10,000 nt of DNA from Rheinheimera sp. (GCF_020217005.1 NZ_JAIWOI010000246.1:1-10000), one strand, 5' to 3'. Positions 1 through 6,298 are shown, counted from the stretch's first letter. Notes: generated from the letters alone by a model not told the origin. Numbers and translations: made by a program.

Positions 1-2084
1 TTAATCACAACATCATTCATACCGGCTTGATGAAACTCTTGAATTTCTTCAGGCAGTGCATGAGCAGTAAAGGCCATGATGACAGTATTCTGATGTTGAG
101 GTAATTGCCTGATCAGATGGGTCGCAAGTATGCCCGTCATATCCGGCAGCTGAATATCCATCAGTATCAAATGATATCTGCTACTTTTAGCCAGCTTTAA
201 TGCTTCAGCTCCGGATGCAGCAGTATCCACTTCAAACTCTTGTTCGCTCAGCATGGCTTTGACAAAGGCAAGGTTGGTTTTATTGTCGTCGACCACCAGC
301 ATTCGGACATCCGTGTTCTGCGGCTTTTGCGCCAGATAATGCCGGATCTGTACAGACAACATTGGATTGGCTACTACAGGACAACTGAATTGTGCAGACC
401 AGAAATCCAGATCCGCTGCATGACAAAAGGCCAATAGTTGACTTCGGGCCGTCACATGCTGAAGCGCTGTCCATAACTCCGGCTGAGCCTTGGATTCAGG
501 CAATTGTAGCAGCACTAAATCCACCAGCCGATGCTGCAATTCAAGCTGCAGCTGCTGTGGCTGTTGCAAGTAAATCACCTGTTCCGCCACTGAATAAACG
601 CTTTGTTTTAGTAATGCAGCTCTGGTGCTGTCAGCATCAACATAAACAGCTGTCTGGTACATGGGCAAGTCTTTTGCTGAGACTGAGCTCAGAGGTAATT
701 CCAGCCGCACTGAACATCCTAAATCTTCCAGTGCTGAAACAGATAATCGGGCTCCCAACCGTGACATCAAGCTGGCGCAGAGCTGTGGCAGCACTTCCAC
801 TTCTTCAGTAGTGGCTTTTAGTACTTGCTGAATAGCAGCACTTTGACCTGCATGATCAAATTGCAGCAGCAATTTATTCTCGGAAAACGCTTGTAAATTA
901 ATATGCAAACTGAGTTCCGGCAGACGTATATCCTGCAGGATCAAGGCAAGAATTTGACTGAGCAGAGCTGCGGTATGTTCGGCACAAAACTGCACTTCCG
1001 CCAGACTAAGCGCAGAATCCTCGATTAGAATAAGTGAGACTTTGCTCAACTCAAACTTCTGTTGCCAGGTTTCAACCTGCTGCGCCAACCATTGTGGGAA
1101 CCACAAGATCTCAGGCTGCAAGGCTGTTTTTTCCAACTGATCCTGCTGTAACAGCCAGTTTAGCAATAACCTTTGTTCAGAGAATTTGCCAGCACTGCCC
1201 AACACACAAAGCTGCTGCCACTGCCTTAATTGATATTGACAGGCTTTTAGCTCCTTATCTAACTCCGTGAGTTGTTGCTGTTTTTCAATGTCCTGCTGTT
1301 CGCGCTCGGTCGCCTGACTCAGCTCCTGCATCTCTTCCTGCTGATACTGCAGCAGTAATTGCTGCTGAAACTGTTGCTGCTGTGCGTAGAGAGAGCGAAA
1401 CAGCACAGTCAGTTCTGCACCATCAAAAGCATTCAATTTTTTCGGGTCTGCAGTTGTGGTGACCAGGGTCCGGACTTGCCTTAAAAAGTTTTGCCAACGC
1501 AGATGCTGCGCTTTAAAAATTCGACGCTGCCAAAACAGCACTAATGTTAGAATAATTAATAACACCGCGCTCCACAACGCGCTTTGCCACCACCATAAAC
1601 TGGATAGTCGCAAAGGTGAGATCTGAATAGCAACATAACCAAGAGTACTGCCTTCAACTGCTACAGTTTTTGTGTCGAAATAGCTCATGCTCGCTGGCGT
1701 CACCATGACGGCAGACCACAACAAGGTTGAACCATCCATTAAGGCTTTTTGTCCGGTTAGATCGCGGGCAGGACTGAAATTGAACAACTCACGGGGAAAC
1801 TGAGTAGCAGCAAATAAATTGCCATCGGCCTGATAAACCAATATAGCCTTGATAGGTAAAGTACTGGAAAAACTTGCTGCCAGCAGATGGCCTTTAACTT
1901 GCTCCATTTTATTCTGAGCTAAAAAAGGTTCGACCATTAAAGACAAGCTCATCAACAGCTGTTGTTCGGCCTGAACCCTAACCACAGTTTCATGGCGCAA
2001 CTGCAGTTGGGCCGACACATAAAGGCAGGCCACAATCAACACTGAAGATCCGAATAGCAAACCCAACTTAGCTTTTAACGTCAT
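1..2084 (-). CDS. BarA/GacS-like hybrid sensor with degenerate kinase core (3' end outside window)
   Basis: The minus-strand frame is open from ATG at 2084 to the window edge, giving 694 visible residues. Order: membrane segment about 7-25; periplasmic sensor region about 26-160; second membrane segment about 164-186; glutamine-rich coiled coil about 234-295; a region where the DHp and ATPase domains should lie (about 295-466); a degenerate receiver-like segment about 475-586; a true receiver from about 594. The receiver has acidic pair D599/D600, phosphoacceptor D643 in LMDIQLP and T673; the expected lysine codon straddles the window start. Residues 195-369 contain no histidine, so there is no H-box, and the N, G1 and G2 boxes are not recognisable. 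Only an ARLSVS...LELPL tail (445-465) recalls the end of an ATPase domain. The layout, including the pseudo-receiver before the receiver, resembles BarA/GacS, which signal through UvrY/GacA. A C-terminal Hpt domain may follow off-window. AAGG lies 10 bases before the ATG, a weak ribosome site. The receiver call is firm; the pathway is inferred. Confidence 0.85.
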   Translation of the reverse strand, partial: MTLKAKLGLLFGSSVLIVACLYVSAQLQLRHETVVRVQAEQQLLMSLSLMVEPFLAQNKMEQVKGHLLAASFSSTLPIKAILVYQADGNLFAATQFPRELFNFSPARDLTGQKALMDGSTLLWSAVMVTPASMSYFDTKTVAVEGSTLGYVAIQISPLRLSSLWWWQSALWSAVLLIILTLVLFWQRRIFKAQHLRWQNFLRQVRTLVTTTADPKKLNAFDGAELTVLFRSLYAQQQQFQQQLLLQYQQEEMQELSQATEREQQDIEKQQQLTELDKELKACQYQLRQWQQLCVLGSAGKFSEQRLLLNWLLQQDQLEKTALQPEILWFPQWLAQQVETWQQKFELSKVSLILIEDSALSLAEVQFCAEHTAALLSQILALILQDIRLPELSLHINLQAFSENKLLLQFDHAGQSAAIQQVLKATTEEVEVLPQLCASLMSRLGARLSVSALEDLGCSVRLELPLSSVSAKDLPMYQTAVYVDADSTRAALLKQSVYSVAEQVIYLQQPQQLQLELQHRLVDLVLLQLPESKAQPELWTALQHVTARSQLLAFCHAADLDFWSAQFSCPVVANPMLSVQIRHYLAQKPQNTDVRMLVVDDNKTNLAFVKAMLSEQEFEVDTAASGAEALKLAKSSRYHLILMDIQLPDMTGILATHLIRQLPQHQNTVIMAFTAHALPEEIQEFHQAGMNDVVI

Positions 2085-2114
2085 GTCAATTGAACCTTCA
2101 TTTCCCTGTACTGC

Positions 2115-2143
2115 ACTATAAGCCGGGCCTCAAAACGGCACAA
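2115..2143 (-). promoter_or_regulatory. Candidate sigma70 promoter of the BarA-like gene
   Basis: Read on the minus strand, TTGTGC (2143-2138) and TATAGT (2120-2115, 5 of 6 consensus bases) are separated by 17 bases. They lie about 31 bases before the ATG at 2084, which gives a short leader. This is a motif match only. The -35 element lies inside the loop and stem of the inverted repeat at 2127-2158. Confidence 0.45.
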
Positions 2144-2158
2144 TAGCCGTTCTGAGGC
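2127..2158. repeat. 13-bp inverted repeat between the beta-barrel gene and the BarA-like gene
   Basis: GCCTCAAAACGGC (2127-2139) and GCCGTTCTGAGGC (2146-2158) are reverse complements apart from one position, with loop ACAATA. It sits 17 bases beyond the stop codon of the beta-barrel gene and has no U-tract on either strand. It is therefore not a classical intrinsic terminator. It may protect the 3' end of the upstream mRNA, assist factor-dependent termination, or act as an operator, because it overlaps the -35 element of the candidate promoter of the next gene. Confidence 0.7.
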
Positions 2159-2174
2159 TGGTCAGGAACTGCTG

Positions 2175-2924
2175 TTAGAAGTGTAACTCAGCTGAAATAA
2201 AGGCACCGTTAAAACTCAAATCAGCATCCACCTGATCTATGTCGTCTAATTCCATTTTGGTCTTTTTAATGCCAGCCTTTAAGTCCAGATCAACAGCCAG
2301 CGTATCGATGAGCTCATAAGCTAAACCCAGCTGCATATCAGACAAAGAACTGCCGTCGTAGCTGACATAATTGACTTCTGCAAATAGTTTTGTGCCTGTT
2401 CCCAGCAAACCAAAGCTGCCATAGGCATAACCCATAGGAATCACAGTCGACAAATCCTGCAGCGCATTTTGCCCCTGATTACTGACAGAGATATCTCCAT
2501 CTATGTACTTGGCTGTTACACCTAAGTCCAGACTGACTAAGTCATTGTCCAGAATTTCATAATAAAAAGTCGCATCAATATTGGATAAATCGACCTTTTG
2601 CGCCACGGTAGTGCCTACAGCAAAAATTTGGCTATCAAATACAAAGGTTCGGTTTAACACTGTGCTGCCATCTGAGTCTAAGCTATTGCGCTGCAATTTT
2701 ATATTTGGCAGCAAAGGCAAAGGGTGTTCAAATTTAATGTAAAAGCTAGTTTGATTTTTATCGTCAAAACTAAAACTCTGCTGATTGCCGGTCTGGCCAA
2801 AACTGCCTTTGCTATCAGCAAAATGCAGATCTGCTCCAAGGTAAATGCCACCTACAGTATCAGCCATCACGGCCGGAGCAAGAAATGAAACAACAGACAC
2901 CAGAGCCACTACAGACTTTTTCAT
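2175..2924 (-). CDS. TIGR04219 family outer membrane beta-barrel protein
   Basis: This 249-residue protein has a signal peptide (MKKSVVALVSVVSFLAPAVMA, cleavage probably after residue 21). The rest alternates polar and hydrophobic residues in strands, with no long hydrophobic helix, and ends in ELHF; a terminal Phe is the usual assembly signal of outer-membrane barrels. Recognisable features are the GIYLGAD strand after the signal, SFYIKFEHPLPLLPNIKLQ, FYYEILDNDLVSLDLGVTAKYIDGDI and YELIDTLAVDLDLKAGI, which match my recollection of the TIGR04219 family of Shewanella and relatives. No function is known to me. The start is supported by AAGGA six bases before the ATG. That ribosome site lies within the end of the DUF2333 gene, whose stop codon is only 3 bases away, so the two are almost certainly co-transcribed. 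Confidence 0.85.
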   Translation of the reverse strand: MKKSVVALVSVVSFLAPAVMADTVGGIYLGADLHFADSKGSFGQTGNQQSFSFDDKNQTSFYIKFEHPLPLLPNIKLQRNSLDSDGSTVLNRTFVFDSQIFAVGTTVAQKVDLSNIDATFYYEILDNDLVSLDLGVTAKYIDGDISVSNQGQNALQDLSTVIPMGYAYGSFGLLGTGTKLFAEVNYVSYDGSSLSDMQLGLAYELIDTLAVDLDLKAGIKKTKMELDDIDQVDADLSFNGAFISAELHF

Positions 2925-2927
2925 GAT

Positions 2928-3905
2928 TTATCCTTGCGCTAATAATTCAGTTAAATCCAACAGGGCTGCATTGGCCCTGGAGATATAATTTGCCATCACC
3001 AGACTATGATTGGCCATCAAACCAAAACCACGACCATTTAAGATCATCGGACTCCAGACCGGCTGCTGTGTAGCCTCCAGCTCGCGGACAATCTGACGTA
3101 AACTAATCATTGCATTTTTGTTTGTCAGAACGTCAGCAAAGTCCAATTCTATCGCTTTTAATAAATGCAACAAAGCCCAGCAAGCACCACGTGCCTCATA
3201 AAACTCGTCATCTATACTCCACCAACTGGTTTTTATCCGGCTCGACTCAGCAGTGGCTGTCGATTGTCTGGCATTTTTGTCGCCTGCCAGATCCGTGTTT
3301 AACCTGTCCTGACCCACGCTAACACTCAGGCGCTGACTATAACTGCCCAGTCTTTTCTCCACATTTTTTAGCCAGTCACGTAAATTATCTGCCCTGGTAT
3401 AAAACTGGCTGTCAGTTTTCGCCGGGTCTAATAAAGCGGCACGGTACAAAGACAGTTGCGCTATAGCCTGCTGGTACTCAGCTTCAGCAGCTGGCACAGC
3501 CCAACTGCGATGATCAATATTCAGCATCGGCTGAGCCAGTTTTAAGTATTGATTTTCAATAGATTGTGACTGTGAGCGGCTTAAATCTTTGCGCAATGCC
3601 AGAGCTAAATCACGGGACATTTCCAAAGCCCCTAATTCCCATGCCGGCATATCATCCAACAACGAAAAAGGAGGTAGCACGTCATTACTGACAAAACCGG
3701 CATTTTTTGTCAGCAGAGTCTCCAGCACTTTTATCAGCGCACTAGTGGTGGTGTAGCCAACAACTTGCTTATGTTCCGGGCTAAGCTGCGCCGACAAATC
3801 TCTGACATCAAAGCGGTCAGGTTCACGACTGGCCCACCATGTCGTACCATAGCCCAGAATAAAAACGAACAGTACGGTTAAACTGACAATCCTGAATCTG
3901 TTCAT
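2928..3905 (-). CDS. DUF2333 family membrane-anchored protein
   Basis: This 325-residue protein has one N-terminal membrane segment (about 6-24) and then a large, mostly helical domain that probably faces the periplasm. The two regions I recognise as typical of DUF2333 are the WWSIDDEFYEARGACWALL block (about 228-246) and the C-terminal block from 285 to the end, which includes NGRGFG, NHSLVMANYISRANAAL and a final LLAQG. The length is normal for the family, and no catalytic motif is evident. AGGAG lies 7 bases before the ATG and overlaps the TAG stop of the upstream copper chaperone gene (9-base gap). The downstream beta-barrel gene follows after 3 bases. Gene order suggests a role in the cell envelope, but no function can be assigned. 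Confidence 0.88.
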   Translation of the reverse strand: MNRFRIVSLTVLFVFILGYGTTWWASREPDRFDVRDLSAQLSPEHKQVVGYTTTSALIKVLETLLTKNAGFVSNDVLPPFSLLDDMPAWELGALEMSRDLALALRKDLSRSQSQSIENQYLKLAQPMLNIDHRSWAVPAAEAEYQQAIAQLSLYRAALLDPAKTDSQFYTRADNLRDWLKNVEKRLGSYSQRLSVSVGQDRLNTDLAGDKNARQSTATAESSRIKTSWWSIDDEFYEARGACWALLHLLKAIELDFADVLTNKNAMISLRQIVRELEATQQPVWSPMILNGRGFGLMANHSLVMANYISRANAALLDLTELLAQG

Positions 3906-3914
3906 TTCTTACTC

Positions 3915-4340
3915 CTAGTGAGTTGGAATAGCACTGACCACAGCCTGAACTTCTATGCTCTGGCCGTCTTTAAACACGAAAACTAACGGAATCTTTTGCC
4001 CCACAGTCAGACTGGCTTTGGCATCAAATAACATCAGATGCAAACCACCGGGCTGGAAATCTACTTTCTGACCTGCTGCCACCGGAACTGAAGGCATCAG
4101 CTCCATTTTCATCATGCCATCTTTATGGCTGTGTTGATGCAGCTCAATAGAACCAAATTGTGAGCTTGTTGCCGCGACTAACTCAATATCCGAAGCAGTT
4201 TGATTGCTGATACTAAAATAACCAGCTGTCATGCTGCGGCCGGGTAACATTTCCCGCACAGTCGCATCAGTGATCACAATTTCTGCCATCGCCTGCAAAC
4301 TGACCACAGCCAGGCACAAGGCAAGTATCCATTTTTTCAT
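3915..4340 (-). CDS. Periplasmic copper chaperone PCu(A)C
   Basis: This 141-residue protein has a cleavable signal peptide (residues 1-19, ending AMA). The mature part shows the PCu(A)C copper motif with exact classical spacing: H68, ten residues, M79, twenty-one residues, then H101-x-M103. The surrounding sequence is typical (ELHQH...DGMMKM, AAG, F-QPGGLHLML). Family members bind Cu(I) in the periplasm and deliver it, often with Sco-type proteins, to the CuA site of cytochrome c oxidase or to other copper enzymes; no Sco or oxidase gene is visible here. An extra histidine cluster (HQHSH, 68-72) and M76/M77 could widen the metal site. AAAGGAGA lies about 8 bases before the ATG. It is the first gene of a three-gene unit. 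Confidence 0.92.
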   Translation of the reverse strand: MKKWILALCLAVVSLQAMAEIVITDATVREMLPGRSMTAGYFSISNQTASDIELVAATSSQFGSIELHQHSHKDGMMKMELMPSVPVAAGQKVDFQPGGLHLMLFDAKASLTVGQKIPLVFVFKDGQSIEVQAVVSAIPTH

Positions 4341-4370
4341 TCAGGCTTCTCCTTTTAAGATCATATCTTT

Positions 4371-4399
4371 ATCTTACACGACAGAGGATAGGCCAACAA
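4371..4399 (-). promoter_or_regulatory. Candidate promoter of the PCu(A)C-DUF2333-TIGR04219 operon
   Basis: On the minus strand TTGTTG (4399-4394) and TAAGAT (4376-4371) are 17 bases apart, about 30 bases before the PCu(A)C start. The hexamers match 3 and 4 of 6 consensus positions, so this is a modest call supported mainly by position and spacing. No clear CueR- or CopR-type operator was recognised. Confidence 0.4.
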
Positions 4400-4404
4400 A
4401 CTTC

Positions 4405-4585
4405 GCTGACGAAAAGCATTGACTTCTTTGAGAAGCTACTTTTTGGCCTTCTCTGGTGATAAAAACAACAGCTATACAATTATCTACAAAGCCTGCCCTC
4501 GATTTTATTGGGTTTTGCTTTTCAGAAAGTCTAGTTTTCAGACGTTTAGCGATTGTCAACCCAGCAACCCCCTATAAATTTATAC
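4405..4585. other. Divergent intergenic core with no assigned gene
   Basis: This is the middle of the 316-base gap between the divergent PCu(A)C and dusB genes. No coding sequence is supported. It holds two small, mutually exclusive inverted repeats: CTTCT/AGAAG with a 3-base loop near 4421-4435, and GAGAAG/CTTCTC with a longer loop just downstream. Neither resembles a complete terminator. Confidence 0.5.
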
Positions 4586-4589
4586 TTTT

Positions 4590-4604
4590 GTTTAAATAAT
4601 AACC
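4590..4604. promoter_or_regulatory. Candidate Fis binding site (autoregulation)
   Basis: GTTTAAATAATAACC fits the 15-bp Fis core pattern G-N-N-Y-A-W5-T-R-N-N-C: G at 1, T at 4, A at 5, A/T-only centre, T at 11, A at 12 and C at 15. Its centre (4597) is about 43 bases before the predicted start point near 4640, where binding would obstruct RNA polymerase. The E. coli dusB-fis promoter is known to be repressed by Fis, including from a site near -42. A/T-rich DNA matches this loose pattern easily, so it remains a prediction. Confidence 0.45.
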
Positions 4605-4605
4605 T

Positions 4606-4642
4606 TTGCATTGTTGGCAAAAATCCGTAAACTTAGCGCCCC
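4606..4642 (+). promoter_or_regulatory. Candidate dusB-fis promoter with G+C-rich discriminator
   Basis: TTGCAT (4606-4611), a 16-base spacer and TAAACT (4628-4633) are followed by TAGCGCCCC. This places a G+C-rich discriminator and a likely C start near 4640. A/T-rich sequence lies directly upstream, like an UP element. G+C-rich discriminators are the hallmark of promoters inhibited by ppGpp with DksA, as at E. coli fis, so growth-rate and stringent control is inferred. Confidence 0.5.
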
Positions 4643-4656
4643 TTTAGGGTAGAGCC

Positions 4657-5643
4657 TTGGTTTTAGCGGTGCGCATAGGTCCATATCAATTAACGAACAA
4701 CGTAATTTGTGCTCCTATGGCTGGAGTGACGGATTACACTTTTCGTGAGCTTTGCCGTCGTTTTGGTGCAGGTTTAGCTGTATCAGAAATGATGTCGAGC
4801 AATCCTTTGGTCTGGCAAAGTGAAAAATCGCTAAATCGTATGACTCACCAGGACGAATCTGGTCTTCGCTCGGTGCAAATTGCCGGCTCAGATCCAGAGC
4901 AGATGGCGGAAGCAGCCGTGTTTAATGTTGAACATGGTGCCCAAATCATCGACATCAATATGGGATGTCCGGCCAAAAAGGTGAATAAAAAGCTGGCTGG
5001 TTCGGCGCTGTTGCAGTATCCGGACTTAGTACAACAGATTATTCAGGCCGTAGTTCAGTCTGTGTCAGTACCTGTGACCTTAAAAATCCGTACTGGCTGG
5101 GACCCTGAGAATAAAAATGGCGTACAGATAGCGCAAATAGCGCAGGACAACGGCATTGTGGCTTTAGCTGTTCATGGCCGAACTAAAGCTTGTATGTATA
5201 AAGGAGAGGCGGAGTACGACACAATCCGCGCTATTAAACAAAATGTGTCTATCCCGGTGATTGCCAATGGCGATATCACCACGCCGGAAAAAGCCAGATT
5301 TGTACTGGACTATACCGGAGCAGACGCGGTCATGATTGGCCGTGCCGCTCAGGGCAGACCCTGGATTTTTCGTGAAGTGGTGCACTATCTGCAAACAGGT
5401 GAACATTTAGCTCAGCCTTCAACAGCTGAGGTCAGGGATATTTTGCTGGAGCATGTCCGTGGCTTACACCAGTTATATGGTGAGGTGCCTGGCTCACGTA
5501 TTGCCCGCAAACATGTGGGTTGGTACCTGGCTGAGCATGACAGCGAAGGCATGTTTCGCAGTGAATTTAATGGTATCGAGCAGGCCCAACAGCAGCTGGA
5601 TACCTTGTATGTGTATTTCGAGCAATTACTAGCAGCAACCTAA
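4657..5643 (+). CDS. dusB: tRNA-dihydrouridine synthase B
   Basis: This FMN enzyme uses NADPH to reduce a D-loop uridine of tRNA to dihydrouridine (U17 in E. coli). The 328 residues show a TIM-barrel with APMAGVTD (19-26), SEMMSSNP (43-50), QIAGSDP (74-80), catalytic Cys104 in INMGCPAKKVNKK, HGRT (173-176), ANGD (203-206) and the FMN phosphate motif GRAAQGRPW (228-236). A helical tRNA-binding domain follows to the end. Similarity to E. coli DusB is high throughout. The start is a TTG with AGGG seven bases upstream. An alternative GTG at 4669 would start at RIG, exactly like E. coli MRIG, but lacks a well-spaced ribosome site. fis begins 18 bases after the stop, the usual dusB-fis operon. The common upstream partner prmA is absent here. 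Confidence 0.96.
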   Translation: MVLAVRIGPYQLTNNVICAPMAGVTDYTFRELCRRFGAGLAVSEMMSSNPLVWQSEKSLNRMTHQDESGLRSVQIAGSDPEQMAEAAVFNVEHGAQIIDINMGCPAKKVNKKLAGSALLQYPDLVQQIIQAVVQSVSVPVTLKIRTGWDPENKNGVQIAQIAQDNGIVALAVHGRTKACMYKGEAEYDTIRAIKQNVSIPVIANGDITTPEKARFVLDYTGADAVMIGRAAQGRPWIFREVVHYLQTGEHLAQPSTAEVRDILLEHVRGLHQLYGEVPGSRIARKHVGWYLAEHDSEGMFRSEFNGIEQAQQQLDTLYVYFEQLLAAT

Positions 5644-5661
5644 CGTAAAAGAGAATAGGCA

Positions 5662-5952
5662 ATGTTTAATCAAAACGTGACTTCGCCATTTATCACCAAC
5701 GCCCATGTTCAAACGCAAGAAAAACCGCAGCCTTTAAGCAATGCGGTACAAAAAGCGGTGGCGAACTACTTACAACAATTAAACGGTCAGGACGTCAACG
5801 ACCTGTACGAATTAGTGTTGTCCGAATTAGAAAAGCCGTTATTAGAAGAAGTGATGAAATACACTCGCGGCAACCAGACCCGCGCTGCCAACCTGATGGG
5901 CATCAACCGCGGTACTCTGCGCAAGAAGCTGAAACAATACGGCATGAGTTAA
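5662..5952 (+). CDS. fis: DNA-binding protein Fis
   Basis: Fis is the homodimeric nucleoid protein abundant in early exponential growth. It bends DNA, activates rRNA promoters and assists site-specific recombination. The 96 residues align over nearly the whole length with E. coli Fis (98 residues). The N-terminal arm is variable, followed by the [14 protein letters not shown] dimer helix (40-53), the [20 protein letters not shown] region (about 57-76) and the helix-turn-helix around 72-94 ([16 protein letters not shown]). The ATG lies 18 bases after dusB; the ribosome site is weak (AGAGA about 9 bases upstream, AGG very close), so coupling to dusB translation may matter. A strong terminator follows. 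Confidence 0.98.
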   Translation: MFNQNVTSPFITNAHVQTQEKPQPLSNAVQKAVANYLQQLNGQDVNDLYELVLSELEKPLLEEVMKYTRGNQTRAANLMGINRGTLRKKLKQYGMS

Positions 5953-5959
5953 TGCCCCC

Positions 5960-5975
5960 GCGGGAGGAGTCCCGC
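5960..5975 (+). other. Hairpin between fis stop and terminator
   Basis: GCGGGA (5960-5965) pairs perfectly with TCCCGC (5970-5975) around a GGAG loop, seven bases after the fis stop codon and just before the terminator hairpin. An overlapping CCCGCGGG palindrome (5957-5964) offers an alternative fold. It may stabilise the mRNA 3' end. Confidence 0.55.
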
Positions 5976-5980
5976 AATCA

Positions 5981-6010
5981 AAAGCACCTTCGGGTGCTTT
6001 TTTGTTTTTT
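5981..6010 (+). terminator. Rho-independent terminator of dusB-fis
   Basis: AAAGCACC (5981-5988), loop TTCG and GGTGCTTT (5993-6000) form an 8-bp stem closed by a stable UUCG tetraloop, followed by TTTGTTTTTT. It lies 28 bases after the fis stop codon. Confidence 0.95.
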
Positions 6011-6013
6011 CCC

Positions 6014-6123
6014 GTCGTACTTGACGCTGCAGCTTCGTTGGCTGCGGATTCTCGCCCCAGTCACATAGTGGACTATGCTCCTGGGAGCTCGAACCCTTGC
6101 CGCCTTGCTGCAACGCCAAATAC
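6014..6123. repeat. Long imperfect palindrome, probable dispersed intergenic repeat
   Basis: About 110 bases are symmetrical around 6070. The centre is CATAGT-GG-ACTATG (6064-6077), flanked by CCCAG (6056-6060) and CTGGG (6081-6085), then GCGG/CCGC (6044-6047, 6100-6103), then outer arms TTGACGCTGCAGC (6021-6033) and GCTGCAACGCCAA (6107-6119) with two mismatches. It encodes no convincing protein and lies just after the fis terminator. I recall similar elements scattered between genes in Shewanella, Vibrio and relatives, but this was not checked. It could be a REP/MITE-like unit or form a large RNA hairpin. Confidence 0.7.
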
Positions 6124-6160
6124 TTAGCGGAACAACTTTAAGTAGTACGTGAAGTAAAAA

Positions 6161-6182
6161 CGGGATTTCACCAGCGATCCCG
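6161..6182 (+). other. purH leader hairpin 1
   Basis: CGGGAT (6161-6166) and ATCCCG (6177-6182) pair perfectly around a 10-base loop, about 117 bases upstream of the purH start. No T-tract follows, so it is not a terminator. No known riboswitch class was recognised. Confidence 0.4.
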
Positions 6183-6191
6183 GCGATACAT

Positions 6192-6228
6192 CAAAGCCAT
6201 TTTTCTCTATGCTTATGTGCTGGCTTTG
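6192..6228 (+). other. purH leader inverted repeat 2
   Basis: CAAAGCCA (6192-6199) and TGGCTTTG (6221-6228) are perfect 8-bp reverse complements around a 21-base pyrimidine-rich interior. The repeat could be an RNA hairpin or a two-half-site operator near an unidentified purH promoter. No convincing -35/-10 pair was found in 6124-6298. Confidence 0.4.
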
Positions 6229-6298
6229 TATGCTATCCAAACGCTGTGAACCACAGCAGTGCTGGTCCGAATTAACCATTACAGCGGAGAATGATCCA

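Noticed and set aside
392..811. A 139-codon open frame on the plus strand in the BarA-like region
   Set aside because: It is antisense to the continuous 694-codon minus-strand frame that contains the receiver domain; its alanine-rich product matches nothing I recognise.
1360..1400. CAG/CTG-rich stretch as a microsatellite or repeat
   Set aside because: It encodes the glutamine/leucine-rich coiled coil of the BarA-like protein in frame and is not a regular tandem array.
2082..2102. A 6-codon upstream frame (ATG AAG ... TGA) overlapping the BarA-like start
   Set aside because: It has no ribosome site at a workable distance (AGGGA is too close to its ATG). Such short frames occur often by chance, so coupling is not supported.
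4421..4456. CTTCT/AGAAG hairpin followed by a short T-run, as a terminator
   Set aside because: The stem is only 5 bp, the T-run is separated from it, and no plus-strand gene lies upstream to be terminated.
4374..4559. A 61-codon minus-strand open frame upstream of PCu(A)C
   Set aside because: It has no recognisable motif and overlaps the candidate operon promoter; no homology is evident, so it was not called as a gene.
6234..6252. Possible PurR box near CCAAACGCTGTG upstream of purH
   Set aside because: Only the AAACG core agrees with the E. coli PUR box; the palindromic second half is missing.
6209..6298. An upstream ATG giving purH 30 extra residues
   Set aside because: The extra residues (Cys-rich, unlike any PurH) lack a ribosome site, and they overlap the inverted repeat. 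ATG at 6299 has GGAGA at the right distance and the normal family N-terminus.
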